A stretch of 64,000 nt of DNA from Candidatus Microbacterium phytovorans. GTDB lineage: Bacteria; Actinomycetota; Actinomycetes; Actinomycetales; Microbacteriaceae. A model generated the notes under the pieces. It ran no database searches and had not been told where the DNA came from. It was given only the letters and a program-made list of their open reading frames with translations. Position 1 is the first letter of the stretch; each line of letters begins with the position of its first letter. Of this stretch, positions 8,778 to 17,036 are shown piece by piece. The stretch covers positions 1,612,001-1,676,000 of the forward strand of contig CP119321.1 of assembly GCA_029202445.1 (NCBI GenBank), in the 5' to 3' direction. Both the position numbers and the translations under genes were made by a program.

Positions 8778-9829
8778 GGCGCCTCCGCGATCGACAGGCG
8801 GTCGTCGACGACGACCGGACGTGCGATCCCCGTGACGCGGCGGATGCCGTCTCGTCCGCGCTCGATGTGGATGATCGCATCGATCGCGCTGACGACCTGC
8901 CGGGCGACCGCGCGGTCGCTCATGCCCGCGAGCGCGCCGAGTGCTTCGAGCCGAGCCGGAACGTCGGCGAGCCCGCTGGCGTGGACGGTGCCGGCGCCGC
9001 CGTCGTGGCCGGTGTTCAGCGCCGTGAGGAGCTCACGCACCTCCTCGCCGCGGCATTCTCCGACCACCAGGCGGTCGGGGCGCATTCGCAGCGCTTCGCG
9101 GACGAGACGTGCGAGCCCGACGCCGCCGGCACCCTCGAGATTGGGCTGACGCGCCTCGAGGCGCACGTGGTGCGGATGGTCGATACGCAGCTCGGCGACA
9201 TCTTCGATCGTCACGATCCGCTCCGTGGCGGGAACGAGACCGAGCAGGCTCGCCAACAGGGTGGTCTTGCCCGCTCCGGTGGATCCCGTGACGAGCAGAT
9301 TCGCACGGCGCGCGACGAGCTCCCTCAACCGCCGTTCGACTGCTGCGTCCATCGCACCTCGCCGCATCAGTTCGTCGAGCGACGGAGGCACGGCGGAAGG
9401 CAGCCGGATGGAGACGGTCGCCCCCGCACAGGCGACGGGAGGGAGCACGGCATGGACCCGTGCGCCGTTGTCCCAGCGCACGTCGACCAGGGGCGAGAGA
9501 TCGTCGAGATGGCGGCCTCCGAGAGCGATGACCGCGACCGCGAGCTCGCGCACCGACTCTTCATCGGCGTCCCAGGCGGCGATGCGCTCCGCCCCGCGAC
9601 CTCGGTCGACGAACAGTCCGTCGACACCGTTGACGAACACGTCGGTGACGTCGGGATCGGCGAGGTGCGGCAACAGAGCGCCGAGCGCGGGATGTTCCGG
9701 CACGAGTCGCGCGGACGCGCTCGATCCGACCCGTCGCACCGAAGGGACACCCGCAACGGGGTCCGCCGCGACGCGGGCGAGACCCCCCTCTGATGCGACG
9801 CGAGGGTGGACGAGGAACGGCGCGGTCAT
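8774..9829 (-). CDS. tadA: TadA/CpaF-family pilus-assembly ATPase
   Basis: This 351-residue hexameric secretion ATPase powers Flp-pilus assembly. An N-terminal domain (PDVTDVFVNGVDGLFVDRG...) is followed by the RecA-like domain with Walker A GSTGAGKTT, Asp box TIEDVAELRI, Walker B RPDRLVVGECRGEEV and His box NTGHDGGAGTVHA. The length is at the short end of the family, lacking long N-terminal extensions. The ATG at 9829 has no ribosome binding site, but TACCGT ends six bases before it, so the operon tadA-tadC-DUF4244-tadE-TadE-like probably starts with a leaderless transcript. It is divergent from acs across a 400-base gap. Confidence 0.93.
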   Translation of the reverse strand: MTAPFLVHPRVASEGGLARVAADPVAGVPSVRRVGSSASARLVPEHPALGALLPHLADPDVTDVFVNGVDGLFVDRGRGAERIAAWDADEESVRELAVAVIALGGRHLDDLSPLVDVRWDNGARVHAVLPPVACAGATVSIRLPSAVPPSLDELMRRGAMDAAVERRLRELVARRANLLVTGSTGAGKTTLLASLLGLVPATERIVTIEDVAELRIDHPHHVRLEARQPNLEGAGGVGLARLVREALRMRPDRLVVGECRGEEVRELLTALNTGHDGGAGTVHASGLADVPARLEALGALAGMSDRAVARQVVSAIDAIIHIERGRDGIRRVTGIARPVVVDDRLSIAEAP

Positions 9830-9835
9830 CCCTCG

Positions 9836-9841
9836 ACGGTA
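9836..9841 (-). promoter_or_regulatory. -10 box of leaderless tadA promoter
   Basis: Minus-strand TACCGT ends six bases before the tadA ATG (9829). There is no Shine-Dalgarno sequence. Confidence 0.5.
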
Positions 9842-9951
9842 GGGCGGGGAGAGCCTCGCGCACGGACCCGTGGAGCCCCCCGTGGAGGACGCGTCTGCGC
9901 CAGGACTTGGGGAGGAGACCCCGAGCGCGAAAGCTCTCCGGACATGGAGAG

Positions 9952-9984
9952 GGGCGGCATCCTTTGGGGGGAAGGATGCCGCCC
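9952..9984. terminator. perfect 13-bp hairpin between tadA and acs
   Basis: GGGCGGCATCCTT (9952-9964) and its exact complement (9972-9984) enclose a loop of T plus six G. It lacks a T tract on either side and sits between divergent genes, so it is not an ordinary terminator for either. It may insulate the promoters or be a binding site or mobile repeat. Confidence 0.4.
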
Positions 9985-10230
9985 GGGACGGCGTCCGCTA
10001 CGGGGGATTGCGGGCACGCCGTCACGCCAGAATCTGAGTTCGGCCGGCTCCGAGCATACGCGGAGGCCGTAAGCCGGCCAAACACCCGGAGCGCGTGGCG
10101 GCCGATATATCACCATCCGCGTGCCACCCACTATCGGCGGTAGTCGACGGTGCGCACCGCGGATAGATTGTGCGCAATCGTCACGGAGTCACGACGTCGT
10201 CCCGTGAGCCCGAGCCGCAAGGGAGCGCGC

Positions 10231-12195
10231 ATGAGCAGCCAGATCGACCACCTGCTGAACGAGGACCGCCGGTTCGCACCGAGCGAGGCGTTCGCCCGCA
10301 ACGCCGTCGCGACCGCCGACCTCTACGCGCAGGCGACGGCCGACCGGGAGGCCTTCTGGGCCGAGCAGGCGCGCGCTCTGCACTGGCACACCCCGTTCTC
10401 GACGGTTCTCGACTGGTCCCACCCGCCGTTCGCCGAATGGTTCGCCGACGGCGAGCTCAACGTCGCGTACAACTGTCTCGACCGCCACGTCGAAGCCGGT
10501 CACGGCGACCGCGTCGCGCTCCTGTGGGAGGGGGAACCGGGCGATGAGCGTCGCGTCACGTACGCCGAGCTCACCGACGAGGTCAAGCGCCTCGCGAACG
10601 TGCTGGGCGACCTCGGCGTCGGTCACGGCGACCGCGTGGCGATCTACATGCCGATGATCCCCGAGGCCATCGCCGCGATGCTCGCCGTCGCGCGGGTCGG
10701 CGCCATCCACTCCGTCATCTTCGGCGGCTTCTCGGCCGACAGCCTCCGCACGCGCATCGACGACGCCGGCGCGAAACTCGTGATCACGGCCGACGGCGGC
10801 TACCGCAAGGGCCGCGTGTCGCCGCTGAAGCCTGCCGTCGATCAGGCGCTGTCCGACCGCGGCGCCGGTCCTCAGGAGAGTGTCGAGCACGTCCTGGTGG
10901 TCCGCCGCACCGAGAACGAGGTCACCTGGAAGGCCGACCGCGACGTGTGGTGGCACGACGTGGTGCCCGCGGCATCCGCCGAGCACGAGGCACAGCCGTT
11001 CCCCGCGGAGAACCCTCTCTTCATCCTCTACACGTCGGGCACGACGGGTAAGCCGAAGGGCATCCTCCACACCTCGGGCGGCTACCTGACGCAGGCGGCC
11101 TTCACGAACAAGGTCGTCCACGACCTGCACCCCGAGACCGACGTCTTCTGGTGCACCGCCGACATCGGCTGGATCACGGGCCACTCCTACGTGGCCTACG
11201 GCCCCCTCGCCAACGGCGCGACGCAGGTGCTCTACGAGGGCACGCCGGACACCCCGCATCCCGGACGCTGGTGGGAGATCGTGGAGAAGTACGGCGTCAC
11301 GATCCTCTACACCGCCCCGACGGCGATCCGCTCGTTCATGAAGCTCGGCCGCGCGATCCCCCAGAAGTTCGATCTGTCGTCACTGCGACTGCTCGGATCG
11401 GTCGGCGAACCGATCAACCCCGAGGCCTGGATGTGGTACCGCTCGATCATCGGCGGGAAGACGGCCCCCATCGTCGACACGTGGTGGCAGACCGAGACCG
11501 GAGCGATCATGGTCTCGGCACTGCCCGGCGTCACCGAGACCAAGCCCGGCTCCGCGCAGGTGCCGTTGCCGGGCATCTCCGTCGACGTGGTCGACGAGAG
11601 CGGTGAGCACGTCGGCAACGGCAACGGCGGGCTGCTGGTGCTCACCGAGCCGTGGCCGAGCATGCTGCGGGGCATCTGGGGCGACCCGGAGCGGTTCCGG
11701 GAGACCTACTGGGAGAAGTTCGAGAAGCAGGGCTTCTACTTCGCGGGCGACGGCGCACGGCTGGACGACGACGGAGACGTCTGGTTCCTCGGTCGAGTGG
11801 ACGACGTCATGAATGTCTCGGGCCACCGCCTGTCGACGACGGAGATCGAGTCGGCCCTCGTCGGCAACGAGGCCGTCGCCGAGGCGGCCGTCGTGGGAGC
11901 GTCCGACGAGACGACCGGTCAGGCGGTCGTCGCGTTCGTGATCATCAAGCAGTCCTACCTCGACGCGCACTCCCCCGAGGGCCTGGCGGGAACGCTCCGC
12001 GCGTGGGTCGGCGAGCAGATCGGACCGATCGCTCGGCCGCGCGACGTCTACATCGTGGGCGAACTACCCAAGACGAGGTCGGGCAAGATCATGCGTCGCC
12101 TGCTGCGCGACGTGGCCGAGGGGCGCGAGGTCGGCGACACGACGACCCTCGCCGACACCGCGGTGATGTCGGTGATCTCGGCGCAGGTCAAGTAG
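10231..12195 (+). CDS. acs: acetyl-CoA synthetase (acetate-CoA ligase)
   Basis: It activates acetate to acetyl-CoA through an acetyl-AMP intermediate, the high-affinity acetate uptake route complementing ackA-pta (37652-40998). The protein is 654 residues, the usual length. Motifs are the P-loop-like YTSGTTGKPKG, the WCTADIGWITGHSY region, TWWQTETGA, GDGARLDDDGD and the C-terminal PKTRSGKIMRR, whose Lys619 is the catalytic, regulatory acetylation lysine in the family. The ATG at 10231 is chosen for its AAGGGAG ribosome site and because family members start with a similar short N-terminus; an in-frame GTG at 10150 has no support. No acetyltransferase or deacetylase gene lies nearby. Confidence 0.96.
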   Translation: MSSQIDHLLNEDRRFAPSEAFARNAVATADLYAQATADREAFWAEQARALHWHTPFSTVLDWSHPPFAEWFADGELNVAYNCLDRHVEAGHGDRVALLWEGEPGDERRVTYAELTDEVKRLANVLGDLGVGHGDRVAIYMPMIPEAIAAMLAVARVGAIHSVIFGGFSADSLRTRIDDAGAKLVITADGGYRKGRVSPLKPAVDQALSDRGAGPQESVEHVLVVRRTENEVTWKADRDVWWHDVVPAASAEHEAQPFPAENPLFILYTSGTTGKPKGILHTSGGYLTQAAFTNKVVHDLHPETDVFWCTADIGWITGHSYVAYGPLANGATQVLYEGTPDTPHPGRWWEIVEKYGVTILYTAPTAIRSFMKLGRAIPQKFDLSSLRLLGSVGEPINPEAWMWYRSIIGGKTAPIVDTWWQTETGAIMVSALPGVTETKPGSAQVPLPGISVDVVDESGEHVGNGNGGLLVLTEPWPSMLRGIWGDPERFRETYWEKFEKQGFYFAGDGARLDDDGDVWFLGRVDDVMNVSGHRLSTTEIESALVGNEAVAEAAVVGASDETTGQAVVAFVIIKQSYLDAHSPEGLAGTLRAWVGEQIGPIARPRDVYIVGELPKTRSGKIMRRLLRDVAEGREVGDTTTLADTAVMSVISAQVK

Positions 12196-12210
12196 CCCGC
12201 GGCATCCCTG

Positions 12211-12412
12211 GTGGGGCATGTCCCGGTTTCGGTCGGGTCATGCCCCACTTTCGGTCAGCCGTGTCTGTCGCTTCGGCATGTCCCCGTTTCGGTCAGCCGT
12301 GTCTGTCGCTTCGGCATGTCCCCGTTTCGGTCGCTTTCAGGCCCGCTCAACGACCGCAACTGGGACATGGTCTACACAAAGTGGGACATGGGCCGCACAA
12401 AGTGGGACATGG
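12211..12412. repeat. cluster of facing short repeats, transposon-end-like (no transposase)
   Basis: Four plus-oriented copies of an 18-base unit (consensus CATGTCCCCGTTTCGGTC) lie at 12217-12234, 12239-12256, 12277-12294 and 12315-12332. The last two are part of a 38-base tandem repeat (12253-12290 and 12291-12328). Three minus-oriented relatives containing GTGGGACATGG or CTGGGACATGG lie at 12359-12369, 12376-12391 and 12397-12412. Multiple short repeats facing inwards are typical of IS21-like ends. Only about 25 bases separate the two groups and no transposase is present, so this is a remnant or a minimal non-autonomous element (inference). Confidence 0.55.
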
Positions 12413-12464
12413 TCCGCCGCCGCCGCCGGCGCCGCCGCAGCCATAGGCGGGCCGTCAGAGACCG

Positions 12465-12932
12465 TCAGGCGAGGGCGAAGATGAACTCGACCTCGACGGG
12501 GCTGTCCAGCGGCAGGACGGGCACGCCCACGGCGGATCGCGCGTGGACGCCTGCCTCGCCGAACACCTCGCCGAGCAGTTCGCTCGCGCCGTTGACCACG
12601 AGCGGCTGACCCGTGAACTCGGGCACGGATGCCACGAAGCCCGTGACCTTGACGACCCGCGCCAGATTGTCGACGCCGCCGGCGACAGCGGCCGCAGCGG
12701 CGATTCCGTTCAGCGCGCACTGGCGGGCATAGGCCTGCGCGTCGGCGGGAGGGACCAGGCCGTGGCCGTCGCCGACCTTGCCGGTCGCGGGAAGCGCACC
12801 GGAGACCATGGGCAACTGCCCGGCGGTGTAGACGAGGCCGCCGTGGACGGTCGCCGGCACGTAGGCGGCGACGGGCGGGACGACGGGAGGAAGGTCGATG
12901 CCGAGCTCGGCGAGGCGCTGGGAGATGCTCAT
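12465..12932 (-). CDS. RidA family protein (YjgF/YER057c/UK114)
   Basis: A 155-residue member of the RidA superfamily, trimeric enzymes that hydrolyse reactive enamine/imine intermediates from PLP enzymes. The family pattern is seen in GGLVYTAGQLPMVSG near residue 40, the Ala/Gly-rich helices around residue 90, and the C-terminal FGEAGVHARSAVGVPVLPLDSPVEVEFIFAL, where the Arg of the ARSAVGV segment is the usual ligand-binding arginine. At 155 residues it belongs to the longer subgroup. The ATG at 12932 overlaps the stop of the DUF4177 gene (TGATG), so the two form a small operon with coupled translation. Confidence 0.88.
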   Translation of the reverse strand: MSISQRLAELGIDLPPVVPPVAAYVPATVHGGLVYTAGQLPMVSGALPATGKVGDGHGLVPPADAQAYARQCALNGIAAAAAVAGGVDNLARVVKVTGFVASVPEFTGQPLVVNGASELLGEVFGEAGVHARSAVGVPVLPLDSPVEVEFIFALA

Positions 12933-13147
12933 CAGGCCCCCTCGAACTGCTGGGCCGCCTGAGCGGCGGCACCGAGTCCGGCGTTGGCCGCTCCGCCGCC
13001 GGTGGGACGCTTGAAGTAGGCGACGAGTCCGCCCTCGGGCCCCGGCACCACCTGGACGAGCTCCCACCCCTGCTTGCCCCAGTTGTTGAGGATCGCAGCG
13101 GTGTTGTGGATCAGCAGCGGCGTGGTGAGGTACTCCCACGTGGTCAT
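12932..13147 (-). CDS. DUF4177-like small protein
   Basis: A 71-residue protein beginning MTTWEYLTTPLLIHNTAAILNNWGKQGWELVQVV. The 'WEY...N..G..GWELV.V' pattern is characteristic of the DUF4177 family, whose function is unknown. The C-terminal third (ANAGLGAAAQAAQQFEGA) is low-complexity Ala/Gln. A GGGAG ribosome site lies seven bases before the ATG at 13147. It is the first gene of the pair with RidA, whose start overlaps its stop. Confidence 0.75.
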   Translation of the reverse strand: MTTWEYLTTPLLIHNTAAILNNWGKQGWELVQVVPGPEGGLVAYFKRPTGGGAANAGLGAAAQAAQQFEGA

Positions 13148-13222
13148 TCGGTGCTCCCGTTCGACGTCACGGATAGGCGCGGCATGCGGGGCCCTACCGA
13201 GGCTTCCCCCAGGTATCTCCCT

Positions 13223-13228
13223 TACGAT
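13223..13228 (+). promoter_or_regulatory. -10 box of leaderless penicillin-binding protein promoter
   Basis: TACGAT ends seven bases before the ATG at 13236. The intervening CAAGCCT has no Shine-Dalgarno sequence. Confidence 0.55.
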
Positions 13229-13235
13229 CAAGCCT

Positions 13236-15866
13236 ATGCCCCAATCGAAACGGACAGCCACCGGCGTGCTCGGAGGCCTTCTCGGCCTCATCGGTCTCAG
13301 CACCGTGGCCGGTGTGCTGATCACCGCGACCGTGACCCCCGCCATCGCGGTGTCCGGGTATGCGGCATCCAGCGCCATCACGATGTTCGACAAGATGCCG
13401 AGCTACCTCGAGCCCGCCTCGCTCATGCTCCCGACGCGCATCTACAAGAAGAACGCCGACGGCAAGAACGTGCTGATGGCCCAGTTCTACGACCAGAACC
13501 GCATTCCTGTGAAGTACGACCAGGTCGCGACGGTCATGTACGACGCGATCCTCTCCAGTGAGGACAAGAACTTCTACTCGCACGGCGGCGTCGACCTGCT
13601 CGGCACGCTGAAGGCGCTCGCGGGCAACGCGTCGGGCAGCAACACCCGCGGTGGCTCGACTATCACGCAGCAGTACGTCAAGAACGTGCTGCAGCAGAAC
13701 TGCGAGTTCGACGCGGCGACCGACGAAGAAGTGCAGGCGTGCTTCCTCCAGACGACGGTCAACGAGGGCGCGGAAGGCTACCAGCGCAAGCTCCAGGAGA
13801 TGCGCTACGCGATCCAGCTCGAGAAGGAGTACGAGAAGAACGACATCCTGCTCGGCTACCTGAACATCGCGTCGTTCGGTGGAACGGTCTACGGCATCGG
13901 CGCCGCAGCCCAGTACTACTTCAGCACCTCGGCCGACAAGCTCACGATCGCTCAGGCCGCCACCATCGCGGGCATGGTGCAGGAGCCGAACACCTTCCGG
14001 ATCGACCGCCCCGACGGCTCGTGGACCGACAAGGCGGGCAACGCGCGCAACAGTGCGGAAGACGGCTACGCCGACACCCTCGACCGACGCAACTACGTCC
14101 TCGGACGCATGCTCGCCGACGGCAAGATCACCAAGGACGAGTACGACGAGGCGAAGGCCTCGAAGATCGAGCCCAAGATCAAGAAGCGCACGAGCGGCTG
14201 CGGGCAGGCCAAGGGCGCGGAGTTCTTCTGCGACTACGTGACGCACATCATCCGTAACGACAAGGCCTTCGGCGAGACGAAGGAAGAGCGTGCCGCCGCC
14301 CTCCGCCGCGGTGGGCTCAAGGTCTACACGACTCTCGACTACGACCTCCAGAAGGCCGCGAACTCCGCCATCTCCGTCGTCGAGCCGCGCGTCGACTACA
14401 TGAACCTCGGCGCTTCCGGCATCCAGGTCGAAGTCGGTACCGGCCGCGTCCTCTCGATGGTCCAGAACCGCGACTACGAAGCCGCGGCGACCAAGGAGAA
14501 CGGCAAGACGACCGCGGTCAACTACAACGTCCGCAGCAAGGACGGCGGCGGCGGGCACGCTGCGGGATCGACCTACAAGGTCTTCAGCCTCATCAACTGG
14601 CTGCAGCAGGGCCACTCCGTCAACGAGTACCTCAACGGACGCGTCGGACCCAAGACGGTCGACCGCTGCGACGGCCAGACCCAGGTGGTCCAGACAGGTT
14701 CCGGCAAGGATGCCAACGGCAACAACAAGGTCGGAAACTTCGAGAACAGCCAGGGTTACAACGGCTCGATCTACAACTTCACGAAGGACTCGCTCAACTC
14801 GGGCTTCATCGCGATGGCCGAGCGTATCTCGGTATGCAGCACGAACAAGGTTGCCGGCAAGCTCGGCGTCACGTTCGGCAACGGCAAGCCGATCGCCGAG
14901 GGAGACAACGCACCCTATGACGTGCTCGGCTCGGTCGACGTCGCGCCGATCGACATGGCACAGGCGTACGCGGCGATCGCCGCGAACGGCACCCTCTGCG
15001 AGTCGAAGGCCATCGATCGCGTCGTGAACGCGGACGGCACCGACCACGCCATCCCCGAGACCACCTGCAAGCGCGTGCTGAGCGAGGCCGTCGCCTCGAC
15101 GACGGCCTACACGCTGCAGGGCGTCATGCAGGGCGACGGCACCGGTTCGGGCGCCCGCACCTACGACGGCACCCCCATCTTCGGCAAGACCGGTATCCAC
15201 CAGTTCCTGCACACGTGGATGGACGGCTCGAGCACCGAGGTCACCACCGTGGTGTGGGTCGGGAACGTCAAGGGTGAAGAGCGCCTCGACAACCACTACA
15301 TGGCCGGCTACCGACTGTCGCGGATCCGTAACAGCATCTGGCCGAACATGCAGCGCGCGGCCAACGCGAAGTACGGTGGCGACGCCTTCCCGAGCCCCGA
15401 CAAGGAGCTCACCAAGCGCGTGCTGGTCGAGCTTCCCAACGTCGTCGGCATGACCGTGGACGAGGCCACCTCGACGCTGCGCGCCGAAGGCTTCTCGGTC
15501 ACCGTCGCCGATGAGATCGATGCGACCGAGGCCGCCGGCACGATCGTCGAACAGAACCCCGGCGCCGGCCGTGTCGCCGGCGGGACGACCGTGACGATCA
15601 CCCCCTCCAACGGTCGCGGCGTCGCCGTGCCGTCGGTGGGCGGCACCCCCGACGACGCGGAGAACGCGTTGCGTGCCGCCGGATTCAGTCGGCTCGAGCG
15701 TGAGTGCACGCAGACCGACGGCGCTCCGGGGCCGGGTGTCGTCACCGGCACCGACCCGGCGGCGGGCACGATCGTCGGTCGCAACGACCGGATCACGATC
15801 CTGTACCAGGCCCCCAACTGTGGCGGCAATGGCAATGGGAACGGCAACGACGGGGGCAACGACTGA
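13236..15866 (+). CDS. class A penicillin-binding protein with PASTA domains
   Basis: An 876-residue bifunctional peptidoglycan synthase. An N-terminal membrane anchor (residues 9-35) is followed by a GT51 glycosyltransferase with catalytic Glu109 (SSEDKNFYSHGGVD) and RGGSTITQQYVKN. The transpeptidase has Ser445-x-x-Lys448 (STYK), an SLN motif (KDSLNSGF) and Lys651-Thr-Gly. Two PASTA domains follow (from LPNVVGMTVDEA and VAVPSVGGTPDDA), then a Gly/Asn repeat tail (GGNGNGNGNDGGND). PASTA domains bind muropeptides or beta-lactams and couple to PknB signalling in related bacteria. The start codon is chosen because TACGAT lies seven bases upstream and homologues begin just before the anchor. The downstream phosphoesterase is tightly coupled. 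Confidence 0.95.
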   Translation: MPQSKRTATGVLGGLLGLIGLSTVAGVLITATVTPAIAVSGYAASSAITMFDKMPSYLEPASLMLPTRIYKKNADGKNVLMAQFYDQNRIPVKYDQVATVMYDAILSSEDKNFYSHGGVDLLGTLKALAGNASGSNTRGGSTITQQYVKNVLQQNCEFDAATDEEVQACFLQTTVNEGAEGYQRKLQEMRYAIQLEKEYEKNDILLGYLNIASFGGTVYGIGAAAQYYFSTSADKLTIAQAATIAGMVQEPNTFRIDRPDGSWTDKAGNARNSAEDGYADTLDRRNYVLGRMLADGKITKDEYDEAKASKIEPKIKKRTSGCGQAKGAEFFCDYVTHIIRNDKAFGETKEERAAALRRGGLKVYTTLDYDLQKAANSAISVVEPRVDYMNLGASGIQVEVGTGRVLSMVQNRDYEAAATKENGKTTAVNYNVRSKDGGGGHAAGSTYKVFSLINWLQQGHSVNEYLNGRVGPKTVDRCDGQTQVVQTGSGKDANGNNKVGNFENSQGYNGSIYNFTKDSLNSGFIAMAERISVCSTNKVAGKLGVTFGNGKPIAEGDNAPYDVLGSVDVAPIDMAQAYAAIAANGTLCESKAIDRVVNADGTDHAIPETTCKRVLSEAVASTTAYTLQGVMQGDGTGSGARTYDGTPIFGKTGIHQFLHTWMDGSSTEVTTVVWVGNVKGEERLDNHYMAGYRLSRIRNSIWPNMQRAANAKYGGDAFPSPDKELTKRVLVELPNVVGMTVDEATSTLRAEGFSVTVADEIDATEAAGTIVEQNPGAGRVAGGTTVTITPSNGRGVAVPSVGGTPDDAENALRAAGFSRLERECTQTDGAPGPGVVTGTDPAAGTIVGRNDRITILYQAPNCGGNGNGNGNDGGND

Positions 15867-16852
15867 GCGCCTCCGCAGCGACCCGCACCGCCCTCACGGC
15901 TCTTGCAACCGTGGGGGCGGTCGGCGTCGGGTCGGCCGTCTGGGGTGTCGGCGTCGAGCGCTTCCTGTTCACCGTCCGCCGGCATGAGCTCGCCGTGCTC
16001 CCGCCCGGGGCGCCCTCACTGACGGTGCTCCACCTGTCCGACGCCCATATGGCTCCGTGGCAGAAGCGCAAGCAGCAATGGATCGCGGCGACCGCTGAGG
16101 CCGTACAGCCGGATCTCGTCATCAACACGGGTGACAACTTCGGCCACGAAGACGGGCTTCGCGGCATCCGCTCGGCCTTCGCTCCCCTGCGCGGTGTTCC
16201 CGGCTTCTTCGTCCACGGCTCCAACGACGTGGTCGGCCCCTCGGCGCGCAATCCGCTGCTGTACTTCACCGGCCCGTCCGGCCATCAGGCACGCGCGTCG
16301 AGCCTGGACACCCCCGCGATGGACGCGTTCTTCACCGACGAGCTCGGCTGGACCGACGTGAACGACACTGCGGCGCGACGCACCGTCCGGGGCTTCGTGA
16401 TCGACGCATTCGGCGTCGACGACGCGCACCGGGACTGGGACGACCTCGACGCGAGCGCCGCAGCGCTCGATCGCGTGCGGCGCGGTCGCTGGTGGCAGGT
16501 GCCGGCGGCCGCCGACCTCACTCTCGGCGTGACGCACGCGCCGTATCGCCGCGTACTCGACCGTTTCACGGAGCTCGGCGCCGACATGCTGATCGCCGGG
16601 CACACGCACGGCGGGCAGGTTCGTATCCCGTTCTCGCGGCGCGCTCTCGTCGCCAACTGCGACATCCCGCTCGATCAGGCGCGCGGTCTCAGCGAGTGGC
16701 ATCACGCGGGTCGCACCGTGCCGCTCAACGTCAGCGCCGGGCTCGGACACTCCATCTACGCGCCCGTGCGCTTCGGATGCCGCCCCGAGGCCTCCGTGCT
16801 GCAACTGGTCGCTCGTCGCCCGGAACACGAGTCGCGCGCCGATTCGGTGTGA
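15863..16852 (+). CDS. membrane-anchored metallophosphoesterase
   Basis: A calcineurin-like phosphoesterase of about 329 residues. The binuclear metal motifs are all visible: LSDAHMAP (D-x-H), NTGDNFGHE (G-D-N), VHGSND (G-N-D type) and GHTHGGQV (G-H-x-H). It has an N-terminal hydrophobic segment (TALTALATVGAVGVGSAVWGVGVERF), so it is probably tethered to the membrane; the substrate is not known. The start is uncertain. The only codon giving a complete signal anchor is CTG at 15863, which overlaps the PBP stop (CTGA) after a GGGGG stretch; the first in-frame GTG is at 15911. Coupling to the PBP gene suggests a cell-envelope role. Confidence 0.87.
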   Translation: MSASAATRTALTALATVGAVGVGSAVWGVGVERFLFTVRRHELAVLPPGAPSLTVLHLSDAHMAPWQKRKQQWIAATAEAVQPDLVINTGDNFGHEDGLRGIRSAFAPLRGVPGFFVHGSNDVVGPSARNPLLYFTGPSGHQARASSLDTPAMDAFFTDELGWTDVNDTAARRTVRGFVIDAFGVDDAHRDWDDLDASAAALDRVRRGRWWQVPAAADLTLGVTHAPYRRVLDRFTELGADMLIAGHTHGGQVRIPFSRRALVANCDIPLDQARGLSEWHHAGRTVPLNVSAGLGHSIYAPVRFGCRPEASVLQLVARRPEHESRADSV

Positions 16853-16885
16853 GCGCCGGAACGGGGTAGACTCGGAGGGTTGCCA

Positions 16886-16959
16886 CGGGGTGTGGCGCAG
16901 CTTGGTAGCGCGCGTCGTTCGGGACGACGAGGCCGCAGGTTCAAATCCTGTCACCCCGA
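16886..16959 (+). tRNA. tRNA-Pro (anticodon CGG)
   Basis: The acceptor stem CGGGGTG pairs with CACCCCG and the discriminator is A. The anticodon loop TTCGGGA reads CGG (proline), and the T arm contains GGTTCAAATCC. No CCA is encoded. A rho-independent terminator follows. Confidence 0.95.
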
Positions 16960-16968
16960 CTGCACGAG

Positions 16969-17008
16969 GGCTCCGCCTTTGATTTCGATCACGGGCGGAG
17001 CCTTTCTC
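16969..17008 (+). terminator. rho-independent terminator after tRNA-Pro
   Basis: GGCTCCGCC (16969-16977) pairs with GGCGGAGCC (16994-17002) around a 16-base loop and is followed by TTTCTC. It lies ten bases after the tRNA. Confidence 0.75.
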
Positions 17009-17036
17009 GCACCACCGCCGATACGGAGTCTGCGCC

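Larger units (their letters stand above)
9830..10230. other. 400-base divergent intergenic region (tadA / acs)
   Basis: No gene is seen here. It holds the tadA -10 box (9836-9841), a very strong hairpin (9952-9964 paired with 9972-9984) and a second inverted pair GACGGCGT/ACGCCGTC just after it. For acs, TAGATT (10164-10169) could be a -10 box leaving a leader of about 55 bases, with a GATTG-N4-CAATC dyad overlapping it (10166-10179) that could be an operator. Confidence 0.5.

Noticed and set aside
10150-10230. acs starting at GTG 10150
   Set aside because: The extra 27 codons have no ribosome site and are not like known acetyl-CoA synthetases; ATG 10231 has AAGGGAG.
12253-12328. Two 38-base direct repeats as a CRISPR array
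   Set aside because: The copies are contiguous without spacers, there are only two, and no cas genes are nearby. They fit transposon-end repeats better.
13194-15296. 700-codon minus-strand frame opposite the penicillin-binding protein
   Set aside because: Antisense shadow; the plus-strand PBP has all its active-site motifs and two PASTA domains.
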